Shown one piece after another: positions 1 to 7,497 of a stretch of DNA of 16,392 nt. The notes under the pieces were generated by a model. The model was given only the letters and a program-made list of their open reading frames with translations. It did not search any database and was not told the origin of the DNA. The stretch spans positions 1-16,392 of the forward strand of contig JABMPV010000219.1 in the NCBI GenBank assembly GCA_013202595.1, given 5' to 3'. The translations under genes and the position numbers were made by a program. How positions within the stretch are numbered: the stretch's first letter is position 1; every line of letters starts with the position of its first letter. Source of the stretch: a bacterium. Lineage in GTDB: Bacteria; Actinomycetota; Acidimicrobiia; Spongiisociales; UBA11373.

Positions 1-2
1 CC

Positions 3-980
3 GAGGAAGCCGATGTCGCAGTCGCAATGCACACCGACTCCCTCAATGAATCGGGCATGATCGAGGACACCATCGCAGCCATCGACGGGCGCACGGTGCA
101 CGCCTATCACGTCGAGGGCTCAGGAGGCGGTCACGTCCCCAACGCCATCGAACTGGTAGCCCGGCCGAACGTGCTGCCGTCATCCACCACTCCGACGATC
201 CCCCTGGCCGTGAACACGGTCGAGGAGATCGTCCCCATGGCGATGATCGTCCACCATCAGAATCCGGCGGTCGCATCGGACGTGGAGGCCACGAGATCAC
301 GCGTCAGATCCCGCACCATGGAGGCCGAGAGTTGGCTCCACGAGATGGGCGCCATCGGGATAGTGAACTCCGACTCGATGGGCATGGGCCGCGGCGGCGA
401 GGTCGTCCGCCGTACCTGGCAACTGGCCCACGTGATGGCGAACGTCACCGGCGACGCCGCCCCCCACAACTCCAGGGTGCTGCGCTACATGGCCAAGCAC
501 ACCATCAACCCGGCCATCGCCCACGGCATGAGCGCCCACGTAGGGTCGCTCGAACCCGGGAAACTGGCCGACATCGTCCTGTGGAAGCCCTCGTCGTTCG
601 GCACCAAGCCGGAGATGGTCCTCAAGGCGGGATTCGTCGCCTGGGGGGCGTCGGGCGACGGCAGCGGGTCGATCCGCTCGGGACGCCCGCGCCACTACGG
701 CCCGATGTTCGGAGCCCTCGGTGACGCCCCTTCCGCCCTGTCCACGATCTTCGTATCGGGCGCCGCCGACGCAGCAGGAATCGGGCATCGCCGTCCGGGA
801 AGGGAGTTCGCCGTCGTGAGCGGCACCCGCGGTCTCAACAGATCGGACATGGTGCACAACACCGCCGTGCCGAACATCACGGTGCCGCCCGGGGACGGTC
901 CTGTGGCGATCGACGGCGTATCCGCCACGCTCGACCCGGTGGCCGAAGTCCCGCTCGGGCAGAAGTACCACTCGGCCTGA
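3..980 (+). CDS. ureC: Urease subunit alpha, divergent, C-terminal part (5'-truncated by window edge)
   Basis: The reading frame is open from base 3 (EEADVAVAMHTDSLNESG), so this is the last 326 residues of UreC; the start, the carbamylated lysine and the first metal histidines lie outside the window. Numbering from the Met at 27, and by alignment from memory with Klebsiella UreC, His2 matches nickel ligand H246, His28 matches H272, His76 matches active-site H320 and Asp116 matches nickel ligand D360 (SDSMGMGR). The C-terminal landmarks NPAIAHG, VGSLEPGKLADIVLW and HYGPMFGALG are all present. Ureases hydrolyse urea to ammonia and carbamate with a di-nickel centre in the cytoplasm. Oddities: the mobile-flap Cys (C319 in Klebsiella) is Val75 and the surrounding MVCHHLDP consensus reads MIVHHQNP. 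It could therefore be a urease paralogue with altered activity. UreA/UreB and accessory genes would lie upstream, if present. Confidence 0.93.
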   Translation, partial: EEADVAVAMHTDSLNESGMIEDTIAAIDGRTVHAYHVEGSGGGHVPNAIELVARPNVLPSSTTPTIPLAVNTVEEIVPMAMIVHHQNPAVASDVEATRSRVRSRTMEAESWLHEMGAIGIVNSDSMGMGRGGEVVRRTWQLAHVMANVTGDAAPHNSRVLRYMAKHTINPAIAHGMSAHVGSLEPGKLADIVLWKPSSFGTKPEMVLKAGFVAWGASGDGSGSIRSGRPRHYGPMFGALGDAPSALSTIFVSGAADAAGIGHRRPGREFAVVSGTRGLNRSDMVHNTAVPNITVPPGDGPVAIDGVSATLDPVAEVPLGQKYHSA

Positions 981-989
981 GATCGTGCC

Positions 990-1007
990 CACCGGGAGAC
1001 CCCGGTG
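990..1007 (+). terminator. Stem-loop after ureC, candidate terminator
   Basis: CACCGGG at 990-996 and CCCGGTG at 1001-1007 form a perfect 7-bp stem with an AGAC loop, starting 10 bases after the ureC stop. No T-run follows, so it is not a classic intrinsic terminator; GC-rich actinobacterial genomes often have such stems without U-tracts. It could separate ureC transcription from the SDR gene that starts at 1072. Confidence 0.4.
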
Positions 1008-1071
1008 CCGCCCGATGACCCGTGGGTAGGCTGAGACATCGGCTCACAGCCACTATCGGGAGGCCGCGAAC

Positions 1072-1824
1072 ATGGCAAGAATTGCGCTGGTCACCGGTGC
1101 CTCACGTGGAATTGGCCGGGCCACTGCGGCTCGATTGTCGGCCGATGGGTACGACATCATCGGCACATACCGCGCCAGTCGCGATGCCGCCGGGGCGCTG
1201 GAACGGGAGATCGGCGCCGAGATGCTCCAGGTCGATCACGGTGCCGGAGATCACGTCGAGCGAATCATCACGGCCCTTGGCGACAGGCGAGTGACGGTCC
1301 TCGTCAACAACGCCGGTGTGTTCGAGTACGAGGACGCATTCGCATTCGATCCTGAGCAGTGGCGGAGGATCATGGCCGTCAACCTCGACGCGGTCGCCCA
1401 CCTGACACTGGGCCTCCAGGACCGGGTCGCCGACGGAGGCGCAGTGGTGAACATCGGGAGCACCGACGCGACGGTGGCTGCCTACGACTCGATGGCCTAC
1501 GCGGCCTCCAAAGCTGCCATCGACAGCCTCACCCGCAGCCTGGCGGCCCACCTCGCTCCGCGGCGCATCCGGGTGAACGCGATCGCCCCAGGGTGGATCG
1601 ACACCGAGATGAATGCCGGGATGGACATCTCTTCGTCACCGGCATGGACACCACTCGGCCGCGACGGACAACCCGAGGAGATCGCAAGTGTGGTCTCGTT
1701 CCTGTGCGGTCCCGACTCGTCGTTCGTGACGGGCCAGAGCCTGGTGGTGGACGGGGGGAGCGACTGTGTTGACCCGGTGATCAAACTGGACTCGGACAGA
1801 TTCCGGGCCGAACGCGGACACTGA
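1072..1824 (+). CDS. SDR family NAD(P)-dependent oxidoreductase
   Basis: A 250-residue classical short-chain dehydrogenase/reductase (Rossmann fold, normal length), probably a soluble cytoplasmic enzyme oxidising an alcohol or reducing a ketone. The cofactor motif TGASRGIG is at residues 8-15, NNAG at 79-82, the catalytic Asn at about 104, Ser130, and the YxxxK pair at Tyr143/Lys147; a PG motif (173-174) and a C-terminal VVDGG follow, as in FabG-like members. The ATG at 1072 is supported by GGGAGG at 1058-1063. The gene ends 10 bases before the aminotransferase, so the two are probably co-transcribed, and a dehydrogenase/transaminase pair would suit conversion of an amine or amino alcohol. 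The substrate cannot be inferred; annotation as 3-oxoacyl-ACP reductase would be overreach. Confidence 0.93.
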   Translation: MARIALVTGASRGIGRATAARLSADGYDIIGTYRASRDAAGALEREIGAEMLQVDHGAGDHVERIITALGDRRVTVLVNNAGVFEYEDAFAFDPEQWRRIMAVNLDAVAHLTLGLQDRVADGGAVVNIGSTDATVAAYDSMAYAASKAAIDSLTRSLAAHLAPRRIRVNAIAPGWIDTEMNAGMDISSSPAWTPLGRDGQPEEIASVVSFLCGPDSSFVTGQSLVVDGGSDCVDPVIKLDSDRFRAERGH

Positions 1825-1834
1825 AAGGATCTGT

Positions 1835-3226
1835 ATGAGCGCCACCATCCAGGCCTTGACGTCATCTGCGAGATTCGCCGGGTTGCTCGAACGCGAACGC
1901 GCTTCCTTCGCCGCCAGGACTCCCGCCTCCCGGCAGATCTCCGAAGACTCCACCGGCACCCTGTTTCGCGGGGTTCCGATGCCCTGGATGCTGGAGTGGC
2001 CCAACCCCTACCCCTTGTACGCCGCCAGGGCGCAGGGATCCCGATTGTGGGACATGGACGGAAACGAGTACCTGGACTTCTGCCTGGGAGACACCGGGTC
2101 CATGTTCGGGCACTCGCCGAAGCCGATCGTCCGGGCAGTACGCGAGGCAATTCCCAACGGGATCACCACCATGCTGCCGGGAACCGACGCTGCGACCGTG
2201 GCCGACTCGCTGCGCAATCGCTTCGGCCTCCCGTACTGGCAGCTGGCGCTGTCGGCGACCGACGCCAACCGCTTCGTGACCCGCCTGGCACGGGGCATCA
2301 CGGGCCGTCCGAGGACGCTCACCTTCAACGGCTGCTACCACGGCAGCCTGGACGAGACGCTGGTTCGGCTCGGCCCCGACGGCAGGACCGTCAAGAGCAG
2401 TCCCATCGACTCCAACCCGGGCCTACCGGCCGACGCCACAGCAGCCGTCGTCGAGTTCAACGACGTCGCCGCTCTCGAACAGGCCCTGGCCGGCGGGGAC
2501 ATCGCCTGCGTTCTCGCAGAGCCGATCATGACCAACTGCGGGATGGTGCTCCCCGACCCCGGATACCTCGATGCCCTGCGGTCGCTCACCCGTAGGTACG
2601 GCACCTACCTGATCATCGACGAGACCCACACTCTCTCGTCGGGATACGGCGGATACACCCGGGCACATGCTCTCGCTCCCGACTTCCTCGTCTTCGGGAA
2701 AGCGATCGCAGGAGGCATCCCCATCGCGGGCTACGGCTTCAGCGAGGGGGTTGCAGAGGCGCACCATAAAGCCTTCGGTGAGGCCTCAGATCGGATATGG
2801 GGGGAGTTCGGTGTCGGCGGGACCCTCACTGCCAATGCGTTCTCCGTCTCGGTCCTCAGAGCCTCTTTAGAGGAGGTAGCGACGCCGGCCGCGTTCGATC
2901 ACATGCTGGGCCTCGGTGCGGTGATGGCCGACGGGTTGCGCGCCGCCATCGCCGACAGTGGGCTCCCATGGAGTGTCACCCGTGCGGGGGCCCGGGCCGA
3001 ACTCCAGTTCCTGCCGCACTCACCCCGCAACGGGTCCGAGGCCCTCGCCCATTTCGATTGGGACCTCATCGAGGCTACCCACCTGTACCTGCTCAACCGG
3101 GGGATCCTCATCACACCGTTCCACAACATGATGCTGATCGCCCCCTCGACCACCCTGGCGGACGTGGAGACTCTGGCCCGCGTCTGGCGCGATTGCCTTC
3201 TGGAGTTGGCTGCGATCGAGGTGTGA
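1835..3226 (+). CDS. Class III PLP-dependent aminotransferase (GSA aminomutase-like)
   Basis: A 463-residue fold-type I PLP enzyme of aminotransferase class III, closest in style to the glutamate-1-semialdehyde aminomutase and beta-amino-acid transaminase branch. The order is a substrate-side N-terminal stretch (GVPMPW...PNPYPLY, about 47-62), the start of the large domain (WDMDGNEYLDF, 72-82), cofactor-stacking GCYHG (166-170), Asp262 in LIIDETHT contacting the pyridine nitrogen, and Lys289 in VFGKAIAGG forming the Schiff base. The usual S-G-T/S-E-A-N phosphate-binding loop reads SATDANR (140-146). The start at 1835 follows AAGGA at 1823-1827 and lies 10 bases after the SDR stop. The amino donor and acceptor are unknown. 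True GSA aminomutase (HemL) in heme synthesis is less likely, because no tetrapyrrole genes are near and the N-terminus differs. Confidence 0.88.
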   Translation: MSATIQALTSSARFAGLLERERASFAARTPASRQISEDSTGTLFRGVPMPWMLEWPNPYPLYAARAQGSRLWDMDGNEYLDFCLGDTGSMFGHSPKPIVRAVREAIPNGITTMLPGTDAATVADSLRNRFGLPYWQLALSATDANRFVTRLARGITGRPRTLTFNGCYHGSLDETLVRLGPDGRTVKSSPIDSNPGLPADATAAVVEFNDVAALEQALAGGDIACVLAEPIMTNCGMVLPDPGYLDALRSLTRRYGTYLIIDETHTLSSGYGGYTRAHALAPDFLVFGKAIAGGIPIAGYGFSEGVAEAHHKAFGEASDRIWGEFGVGGTLTANAFSVSVLRASLEEVATPAAFDHMLGLGAVMADGLRAAIADSGLPWSVTRAGARAELQFLPHSPRNGSEALAHFDWDLIEATHLYLLNRGILITPFHNMMLIAPSTTLADVETLARVWRDCLLELAAIEV

Positions 3227-3262
3227 ACGACTCCCGGGCTCTCACGCTCGACTCGTGCGATC

Positions 3263-3288
3263 GCCGGCCTCGATCCGGATCAGCCGGC
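3263..3288. terminator. Weak convergent stem-loop candidate
   Basis: Between the converging aminotransferase and TetR genes, GCCGGC at 3263-3268 can pair with GCCGGC at 3283-3288, enclosing the palindrome GATCCGGATC (3272-3281). The structure overlaps the last codons of the TetR gene, has internal mismatches and lacks T-runs on both sides. It is the only structure seen in the 53-base convergent gap (3227-3279) and is offered as a weak bidirectional terminator candidate. Confidence 0.22.
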
Positions 3289-3909
3289 CGTCGCTGCCGG
3301 ACCGGCCGCTCGGATCTCATCGATCTTCGAGCCGTCTATGAGGAGCGCACGCACACAGAAGTCCGCCACCTGATTGACATCAGCTTCCAGCGTCCCTGGT
3401 GAGCCAGAGACGATCTCCGTGTGGAGCCCTTCGATCGCCCATTCGATGGCGCGACTGGCGAATTCCGCGTTCACCGGGAAGAACTCCCCGGCGTCGATGC
3501 CTTCCTGGATGAGTCTGGTCCTTGCCGCAAAGAGGCACCGGTACCGGGATGCAGCCGCGGCGAACTCCGGATCTGCGAGGACCGCTGCCGTCGTCGTGCC
3601 GGCGAGGTTGTAGACCGACTCGCAGAGCGTGATGAGATCCTGAACGATGTAGCGATGAAGGCGTATGGCCGGAGAGCCGTCCGCCGCCAGTTGACGCTCT
3701 ACGGCGGCGACCGGGCCGTCGATGGCCTCGACGAGAAGCGCCCGCATGATGTCTGTCTTGGTTGGGAAGTGATAAAACAGCGAGGGCTGTCGAATCCCGA
3801 CGGCCGATGCGATCTGCCGGGTGGATGTCGCGTGGTAGCCCTGCCGGGCGAAGAGAATCGACGCCTGCAGCAGGATCTGCTCGCGGGTGCTTGGCTGCTC
3901 GACGGTCAT
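3280..3909 (-). CDS. TetR/AcrR family transcriptional regulator
   Basis: A 209-residue one-component repressor-type protein of normal TetR length. The N-terminal domain has the family signature: a first helix with ILLQASILFARQGYHATS (about 12-29), then the helix-turn-helix TRQIASAVGIRQPSLFYHFPTK (about 30-51), where SLFYHF is the usual recognition-helix end. The remaining 150 residues form a helical ligand-binding domain with no recognisable ligand motif. It is the last gene of the long minus-strand run. Its ATG (3907-3909) overlaps the amidohydrolase stop in an ATGA, so it is translationally coupled to the pathway genes and would be autoregulated if it controls the operon promoter. The effector is likely a substrate or product of this pathway (inference). 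Confidence 0.93.
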   Translation of the reverse strand: MTVEQPSTREQILLQASILFARQGYHATSTRQIASAVGIRQPSLFYHFPTKTDIMRALLVEAIDGPVAAVERQLAADGSPAIRLHRYIVQDLITLCESVYNLAGTTTAAVLADPEFAAAASRYRCLFAARTRLIQEGIDAGEFFPVNAEFASRAIEWAIEGLHTEIVSGSPGTLEADVNQVADFCVRALLIDGSKIDEIRAAGPAATAG

Positions 3910-5543
3910 GATCCGGCCTCGTGGGTGGTGCGCCCGCCCACCATGGTCATCACCACGGGTGTCGCCGCGATCTCATGTGACGGGATGTCGAACAGGTTGC
4001 GGCCGAGCACGACGATATCGGCGTGCATCCCGGGACGCAGCATGCCGGTGGAGTTGCCCAGTCCTACCTGATAGGCAGCGGATGCCGTCATCCCCCTGAT
4101 GGCGTCGGGCAACGAGAGTGCCTCGTCAGCCGGGGGCAGGCCGTCGCCGTCGGTCACTCCGGCCAATCGACGGGTGACGGCCGACTCGATCAGAACGAGC
4201 GGCCGGTACGTGGACACGTAGGACGAGGCCGGGTAGTCGCTGCCGAGGGTGACGACGATCCCTGATTCCACGGCGGTCCGCAGTGGATACTGCCGCTCTG
4301 CCCGGTCCTCGCCGAGGCGGGACAGCATGACCTCATGGAAGGGATCCATGGCGATCCACTGACTCGACGTCTGGTACACGACGTCGAGTTCGCGGAATCT
4401 GGGGAGATCTATCGAATCGATGAGGGTGGCGTGACAGATGGCGTGGGTGACGCCCGAGGCACGTTTGGCCCTGGCGGCTTCGACTGCATCGAGCGCAACC
4501 CGGACCGCCTGGTCGCCGAGAGCGTGGAAGTGACAGATGAACCCGGCGGCGTCGGCTTCGTCGGCCCAGCGGTGGATGTCCTCCTCAGACGCGGCCAGCG
4601 GTCCGTTGGTGCCCGGCCGATCGGAGTACGGCTCGAGATACGCCGACGTATGGGCCTCGGTGACCCCGTCCACGAAGACCTTCAGCGTGTTCACCCGCAC
4701 CTGGGGCGATCGATGCTCGCGATTCGCCGCGGCGAGGACTTCCACGGCATCGACAGGATCGATGATGGCTGCCTTGGAAGCGGCGACCCGCAGGTTGAGT
4801 AGGCCCTCCCTATCCAGTTCACACAACATCTCCCAACCGGCGCGCTCATCGAACACGAAGATGCCGGGGTCGTAGTGGCCCGTCAGGCCGGCGGCGGCGT
4901 ACCCGGCTTGCGCCTCGATGAGCGCCCGCCGGGCCACATCGACGCTGGGAGGGGCGATGGCGTCCCGGACCATCCTCATGGCCTCGTCCTCGAGCACCCA
5001 ACCGGTCAGTTCTCCGTCGTCGTCTCGCCCGAAGGTGGAGTATCCGGGTGTCGGATCGGGGGTCTCACGGGTGACACCGGCCGCAGCCAGCGCAGCACCA
5101 TTGACCCACAGCGAATGGCTGTTGATCTCGCGCAGGATCACCGGAGTGTCGCCGAAGACCTCATCGAGAAGATCCCGGTTCGGGCCCAGGGGAAAGATAT
5201 GAGAACGCCATCCCCCACCCACGATCAGGTCGCCATCTCTGTCGGCGGCCTCGATGGTGGCGCGGATCTCCTCGTACGTGTCGCACTCCGACAGGTCGAT
5301 GCCGCGCGCCTCGAATGGGCCCTCGGTCAGGTGGCTGTGCGAATCGATGAATCCGGGCAGCACCAGGTGATCGGCGGGCACATCGATCACCCTGGTGTCG
5401 GGACCTATCAGCGGGGCGATATCTGCCTCACTGCCGACCGCCGAGATCACACCGTCGCTCACCGCTACAGCGCGGGCCCACGGGCTCCCTGGATCCACCG
5501 TGTAGACCGGGGCGCCCCGCAGGACCAGGTCGGCGTGCTCCAT
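3906..5543 (-). CDS. Amidohydrolase family 3 (YtcJ/formamide deformylase-like), copy 1
   Basis: A 545-residue metal-dependent hydrolase of the amidohydrolase superfamily, YtcJ-like branch, which includes N-substituted formamide deformylase (NfdA). Metal-site residues are all visible: HSH (His69, His71) in VLPGFIDSHSH, Lys288 in LKVFVDG, His340 in FHALGDQA, His371 in CHATL and Asp436 in GSDYP. An N-terminal beta-sandwich stretch and the C-terminal G-M-L-R-P-G-M-H-A-D-I segment complete it. No signal peptide, so cytoplasmic. I chose the ATG at 5543: it has GGGAGGG six bases upstream, whereas a GTG at 5558 has no such site. The gene begins 2 bases after the upstream ATPase stop and overlaps tetR by 4 bases. 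A C-N (amide, formamide or carbamate-like) bond is the probable target, but the substrate is unknown. It is a distant paralogue of the gene at 13144-14778. Confidence 0.9.
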   Translation of the reverse strand: MEHADLVLRGAPVYTVDPGSPWARAVAVSDGVISAVGSEADIAPLIGPDTRVIDVPADHLVLPGFIDSHSHLTEGPFEARGIDLSECDTYEEIRATIEAADRDGDLIVGGGWRSHIFPLGPNRDLLDEVFGDTPVILREINSHSLWVNGAALAAAGVTRETPDPTPGYSTFGRDDDGELTGWVLEDEAMRMVRDAIAPPSVDVARRALIEAQAGYAAAGLTGHYDPGIFVFDERAGWEMLCELDREGLLNLRVAASKAAIIDPVDAVEVLAAANREHRSPQVRVNTLKVFVDGVTEAHTSAYLEPYSDRPGTNGPLAASEEDIHRWADEADAAGFICHFHALGDQAVRVALDAVEAARAKRASGVTHAICHATLIDSIDLPRFRELDVVYQTSSQWIAMDPFHEVMLSRLGEDRAERQYPLRTAVESGIVVTLGSDYPASSYVSTYRPLVLIESAVTRRLAGVTDGDGLPPADEALSLPDAIRGMTASAAYQVGLGNSTGMLRPGMHADIVVLGRNLFDIPSHEIAATPVVMTMVGGRTTHEAGS

Positions 5544-5545
5544 GA

Positions 5546-6520
5546 TCAGCCCTCCCACGGGAAGTGACAGGCCGTGCGCTCTGTCTCTGATGCTCCCGAC
5601 AGGTCCGGTTCGACCTGCTCACAAATCTCCTCCGCAAGAGGACACCGCGGCCGAAACCTGCACCCCGACGGGAGGTCGAGCGCACTCGGAGGCTCGCCCT
5701 TGATCGCCGACTCGCCCGGGGCCTTCTTCACGCCGAACTTGGGGGCCGCCGCCATCAGCGCCCTGGTGTAGGGGTGGCGGGGACTCTCGAAGAGATCGAC
5801 GGTCGAACGGTCCTCCACTGCGTTGCCCAGATACATCACGATCACCCGATCGCTCACGTAGCGCACAACCGCCAGGTCGTGAGAGATGAACATCACGGTG
5901 AGGCCCAGTTCCTCGCGCAACTGGTTGAGGAGATTGAGCACCGGAGCCTGCACCGAGACATCGAGAGCGGCCACCGCCTCATCGGCGATCAGCACGTCGG
6001 GTTCGAGAGCCAGCGCCCTGGCGATGCCCACCCGCTGCCTCTGGCCTCCCGACAGGCTCCGGGGCCTCGCCTTCAGGAGAGACTTCGGCAACTCGACCAG
6101 GTCCATCAATTCGGCGCATCGAGCATCGATGCGGTCCCGGGGAACGATCTTGTGCACTCTCAACAACTCGGCCAGCGTGCGCTCCACCGTCATGGACGGA
6201 TTGAGTGAGGAACTGGGATCCTGGAACACCATCTGGACCCGGCGTCTGGTCGCCTTGCTCCGGCGCTTGCCCAAGGGTCCGCCGTCCAATGAGATCGACC
6301 CGGAGGTCACGGGGACCAGACCGGTGATCGCCCTGGCCAGGGTGGACTTCCCACAGCCCGACTCGCCGACGATCCCCAACGACTCTCCCCGATCCACAGT
6401 GAAGGTGATGTCGTCCACCGCCACGAGGTCGGGAACCGGATCGCCCTTCAGACGGGCTGCGATCGCAGAACCGACCCGGAACGTGACGGTGAGATCCTTG
6501 ATCTCGAGAAAGGCGGTCAT
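5546..6520 (-). CDS. Peptide/opine-type ABC importer ATPase (DppF/OppF type)
   Basis: A 324-residue ATPase of the oligopeptide/nickel importer family. Walker A GESGCGKS is at 52-59, the Q-loop in VFQDP (98-102), signature LSGGQRQR at 156-163, Walker B VLIADE at 176-181 and the switch His214 (FISHD). After Walker B it reads AVAALD where most homologues have PTSALD; the catalytic Glu181 is intact. The family C-terminal Cys region is present (GCRFRPRCPLAEEIC at 286-300 and a later TACHF), characteristic of Opp/Dpp ATPases and a possible Fe-S ligand set. I start it at the ATG at 6520, which overlaps the DppD stop in an ATGA; a longer open frame to 6631 only adds residues overlapping that gene and looks non-coding. 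It powers uptake together with the other ATPase and the two permeases. Confidence 0.93.
   Translation of the reverse strand: MTAFLEIKDLTVTFRVGSAIAARLKGDPVPDLVAVDDITFTVDRGESLGIVGESGCGKSTLARAITGLVPVTSGSISLDGGPLGKRRSKATRRRVQMVFQDPSSSLNPSMTVERTLAELLRVHKIVPRDRIDARCAELMDLVELPKSLLKARPRSLSGGQRQRVGIARALALEPDVLIADEAVAALDVSVQAPVLNLLNQLREELGLTVMFISHDLAVVRYVSDRVIVMYLGNAVEDRSTVDLFESPRHPYTRALMAAAPKFGVKKAPGESAIKGEPPSALDLPSGCRFRPRCPLAEEICEQVEPDLSGASETERTACHFPWEG
5550..5556 (-). promoter_or_regulatory. Ribosome binding site deciding the start of amidohydrolase copy 1
   Basis: GGGAGGG on the minus strand, inside the last codons of the preceding ATPase gene, ends 6 bases before the ATG at 5543. It favours that ATG over the in-frame GTG at 5558. 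Confidence 0.6.
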
Positions 6521-7497
6521 GACCCGATCCCCTCGAGGAGTTCCGGATGGATGCAGCCGGTCTCCCTGCGCTCGCCGATCTGCACGAGGGCATAGCTCGC
6601 CGTGGCGCAGTCGTCCCGGACGTACCGACACCGCGGTGCGAATCGGCAGCCATCGGGGAACGAACCCGGATCGGGTGGAGCGCCCTCGATGCCTTCGAGT
6701 TTCTCGGTCGTCTGCTGGAACGACGGGACCGAGTGCATCAGCGCCTCTGTGTACGGATGCTTCGGATCGGCGAACACCTCGTCGACGGGGCCCTTCTCGA
6801 CCACCTGGCCGGCGTACATGATTGCGATCCGGTCACACAACTCACCGATGACGGCCAGGTCATGGCTCACGAAGATGATCGACATGTCCAGCCGGGTACG
6901 GAGTTCCTGGAGCAGGCCGAGGATCTGATCCTGGATGGAGACATCCAGGGCCGTCGTCGGCTCGTCACACAGGAGCAGTTTCGGCTCGGTGGAGAGCGCC
7001 GCGGCGATCATCACCCTTTGGCGAAGTCCGCCGGACAACTGGTGGGGCCACATCCGTGCCCTCTTCTCAGGAGAGGGGATTCCTACCAATCGCATGAGTT
7101 CTATGGCCCGTTCCCTGGCTTCCCTCCGGTCGAGGCCATGGTGAATCTTCGGTCCCTCGGCGATCAGGTCACCGACGCGCATCGTCGGGTTGAGCGCTGT
7201 CATCGGCTCCTGGAAGATGATCGCGATTCCGTGTCCGTGCACATCGGCCGACTCATAGGAGATCGGCTCCTCACGATCCAGGGCGAAGCGGAGGTCACCA
7301 CCGACGATGGCCCCGGGTGGCAGCAGACCGATGATCGACTTCAGCGTGAGGCTCTTTCCACAGCCGGATTCACCGGCGATCCCCAGAGCCTCACCGCGGC
7401 CCAGGCTCACAGATACGTTCTGGACGGGCGTGATCTCCTTGCCGCCGCGCTCCAGAGTGACACTGAGATCCTCGACTTCGAGAATGCGGTCGCTCAT
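6517..7497 (-). CDS. Peptide/opine-type ABC importer ATPase (DppD/OppD type)
   Basis: A 326-residue ABC ATPase, normal length for DppD. Walker A GESGCGKS is at 42-49, the Q-loop in IFQEP (94-98), signature LSGGLRQR at 154-161, Walker B LLLCDEP at 174-180, D-loop TALD, and switch His212 (FVSHD). The C-terminus has the oligopeptide-family Cys cluster (GCRFAPRC, then DDC and GC), which in one structurally studied DppD holds a 4Fe-4S cluster. It is cytoplasmic and pairs with the DppF-type ATPase. The start overlaps the DppC stop by 4 bases (ATGA at 7494-7497), and its own stop overlaps the next gene likewise, so the four transporter genes downstream of the binding protein are translationally coupled. 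Confidence 0.95.
   Translation of the reverse strand: MSDRILEVEDLSVTLERGGKEITPVQNVSVSLGRGEALGIAGESGCGKSLTLKSIIGLLPPGAIVGGDLRFALDREEPISYESADVHGHGIAIIFQEPMTALNPTMRVGDLIAEGPKIHHGLDRREARERAIELMRLVGIPSPEKRARMWPHQLSGGLRQRVMIAAALSTEPKLLLCDEPTTALDVSIQDQILGLLQELRTRLDMSIIFVSHDLAVIGELCDRIAIMYAGQVVEKGPVDEVFADPKHPYTEALMHSVPSFQQTTEKLEGIEGAPPDPGSFPDGCRFAPRCRYVRDDCATASYALVQIGERRETGCIHPELLEGIGS

Noticed and set aside
297..992. Antisense open frame opposite ureC
   Set aside because: The composition is a shadow of the sense frame, while the plus strand carries clear urease motifs.
1027..1051. Promoter (TAGGCT) and imperfect dyad GGCTGAG...CTCACAGCC before the SDR gene
   Set aside because: There is no credible -35 at the right spacing, and the dyad needs a bulge; too weak to annotate.
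5546..6520. Loss of function of the DppF-type ATPase because Walker B is followed by AVAALD rather than PTSALD
   Set aside because: The catalytic Glu, Walker A, signature and switch His are intact, and this variation is tolerated in the family.
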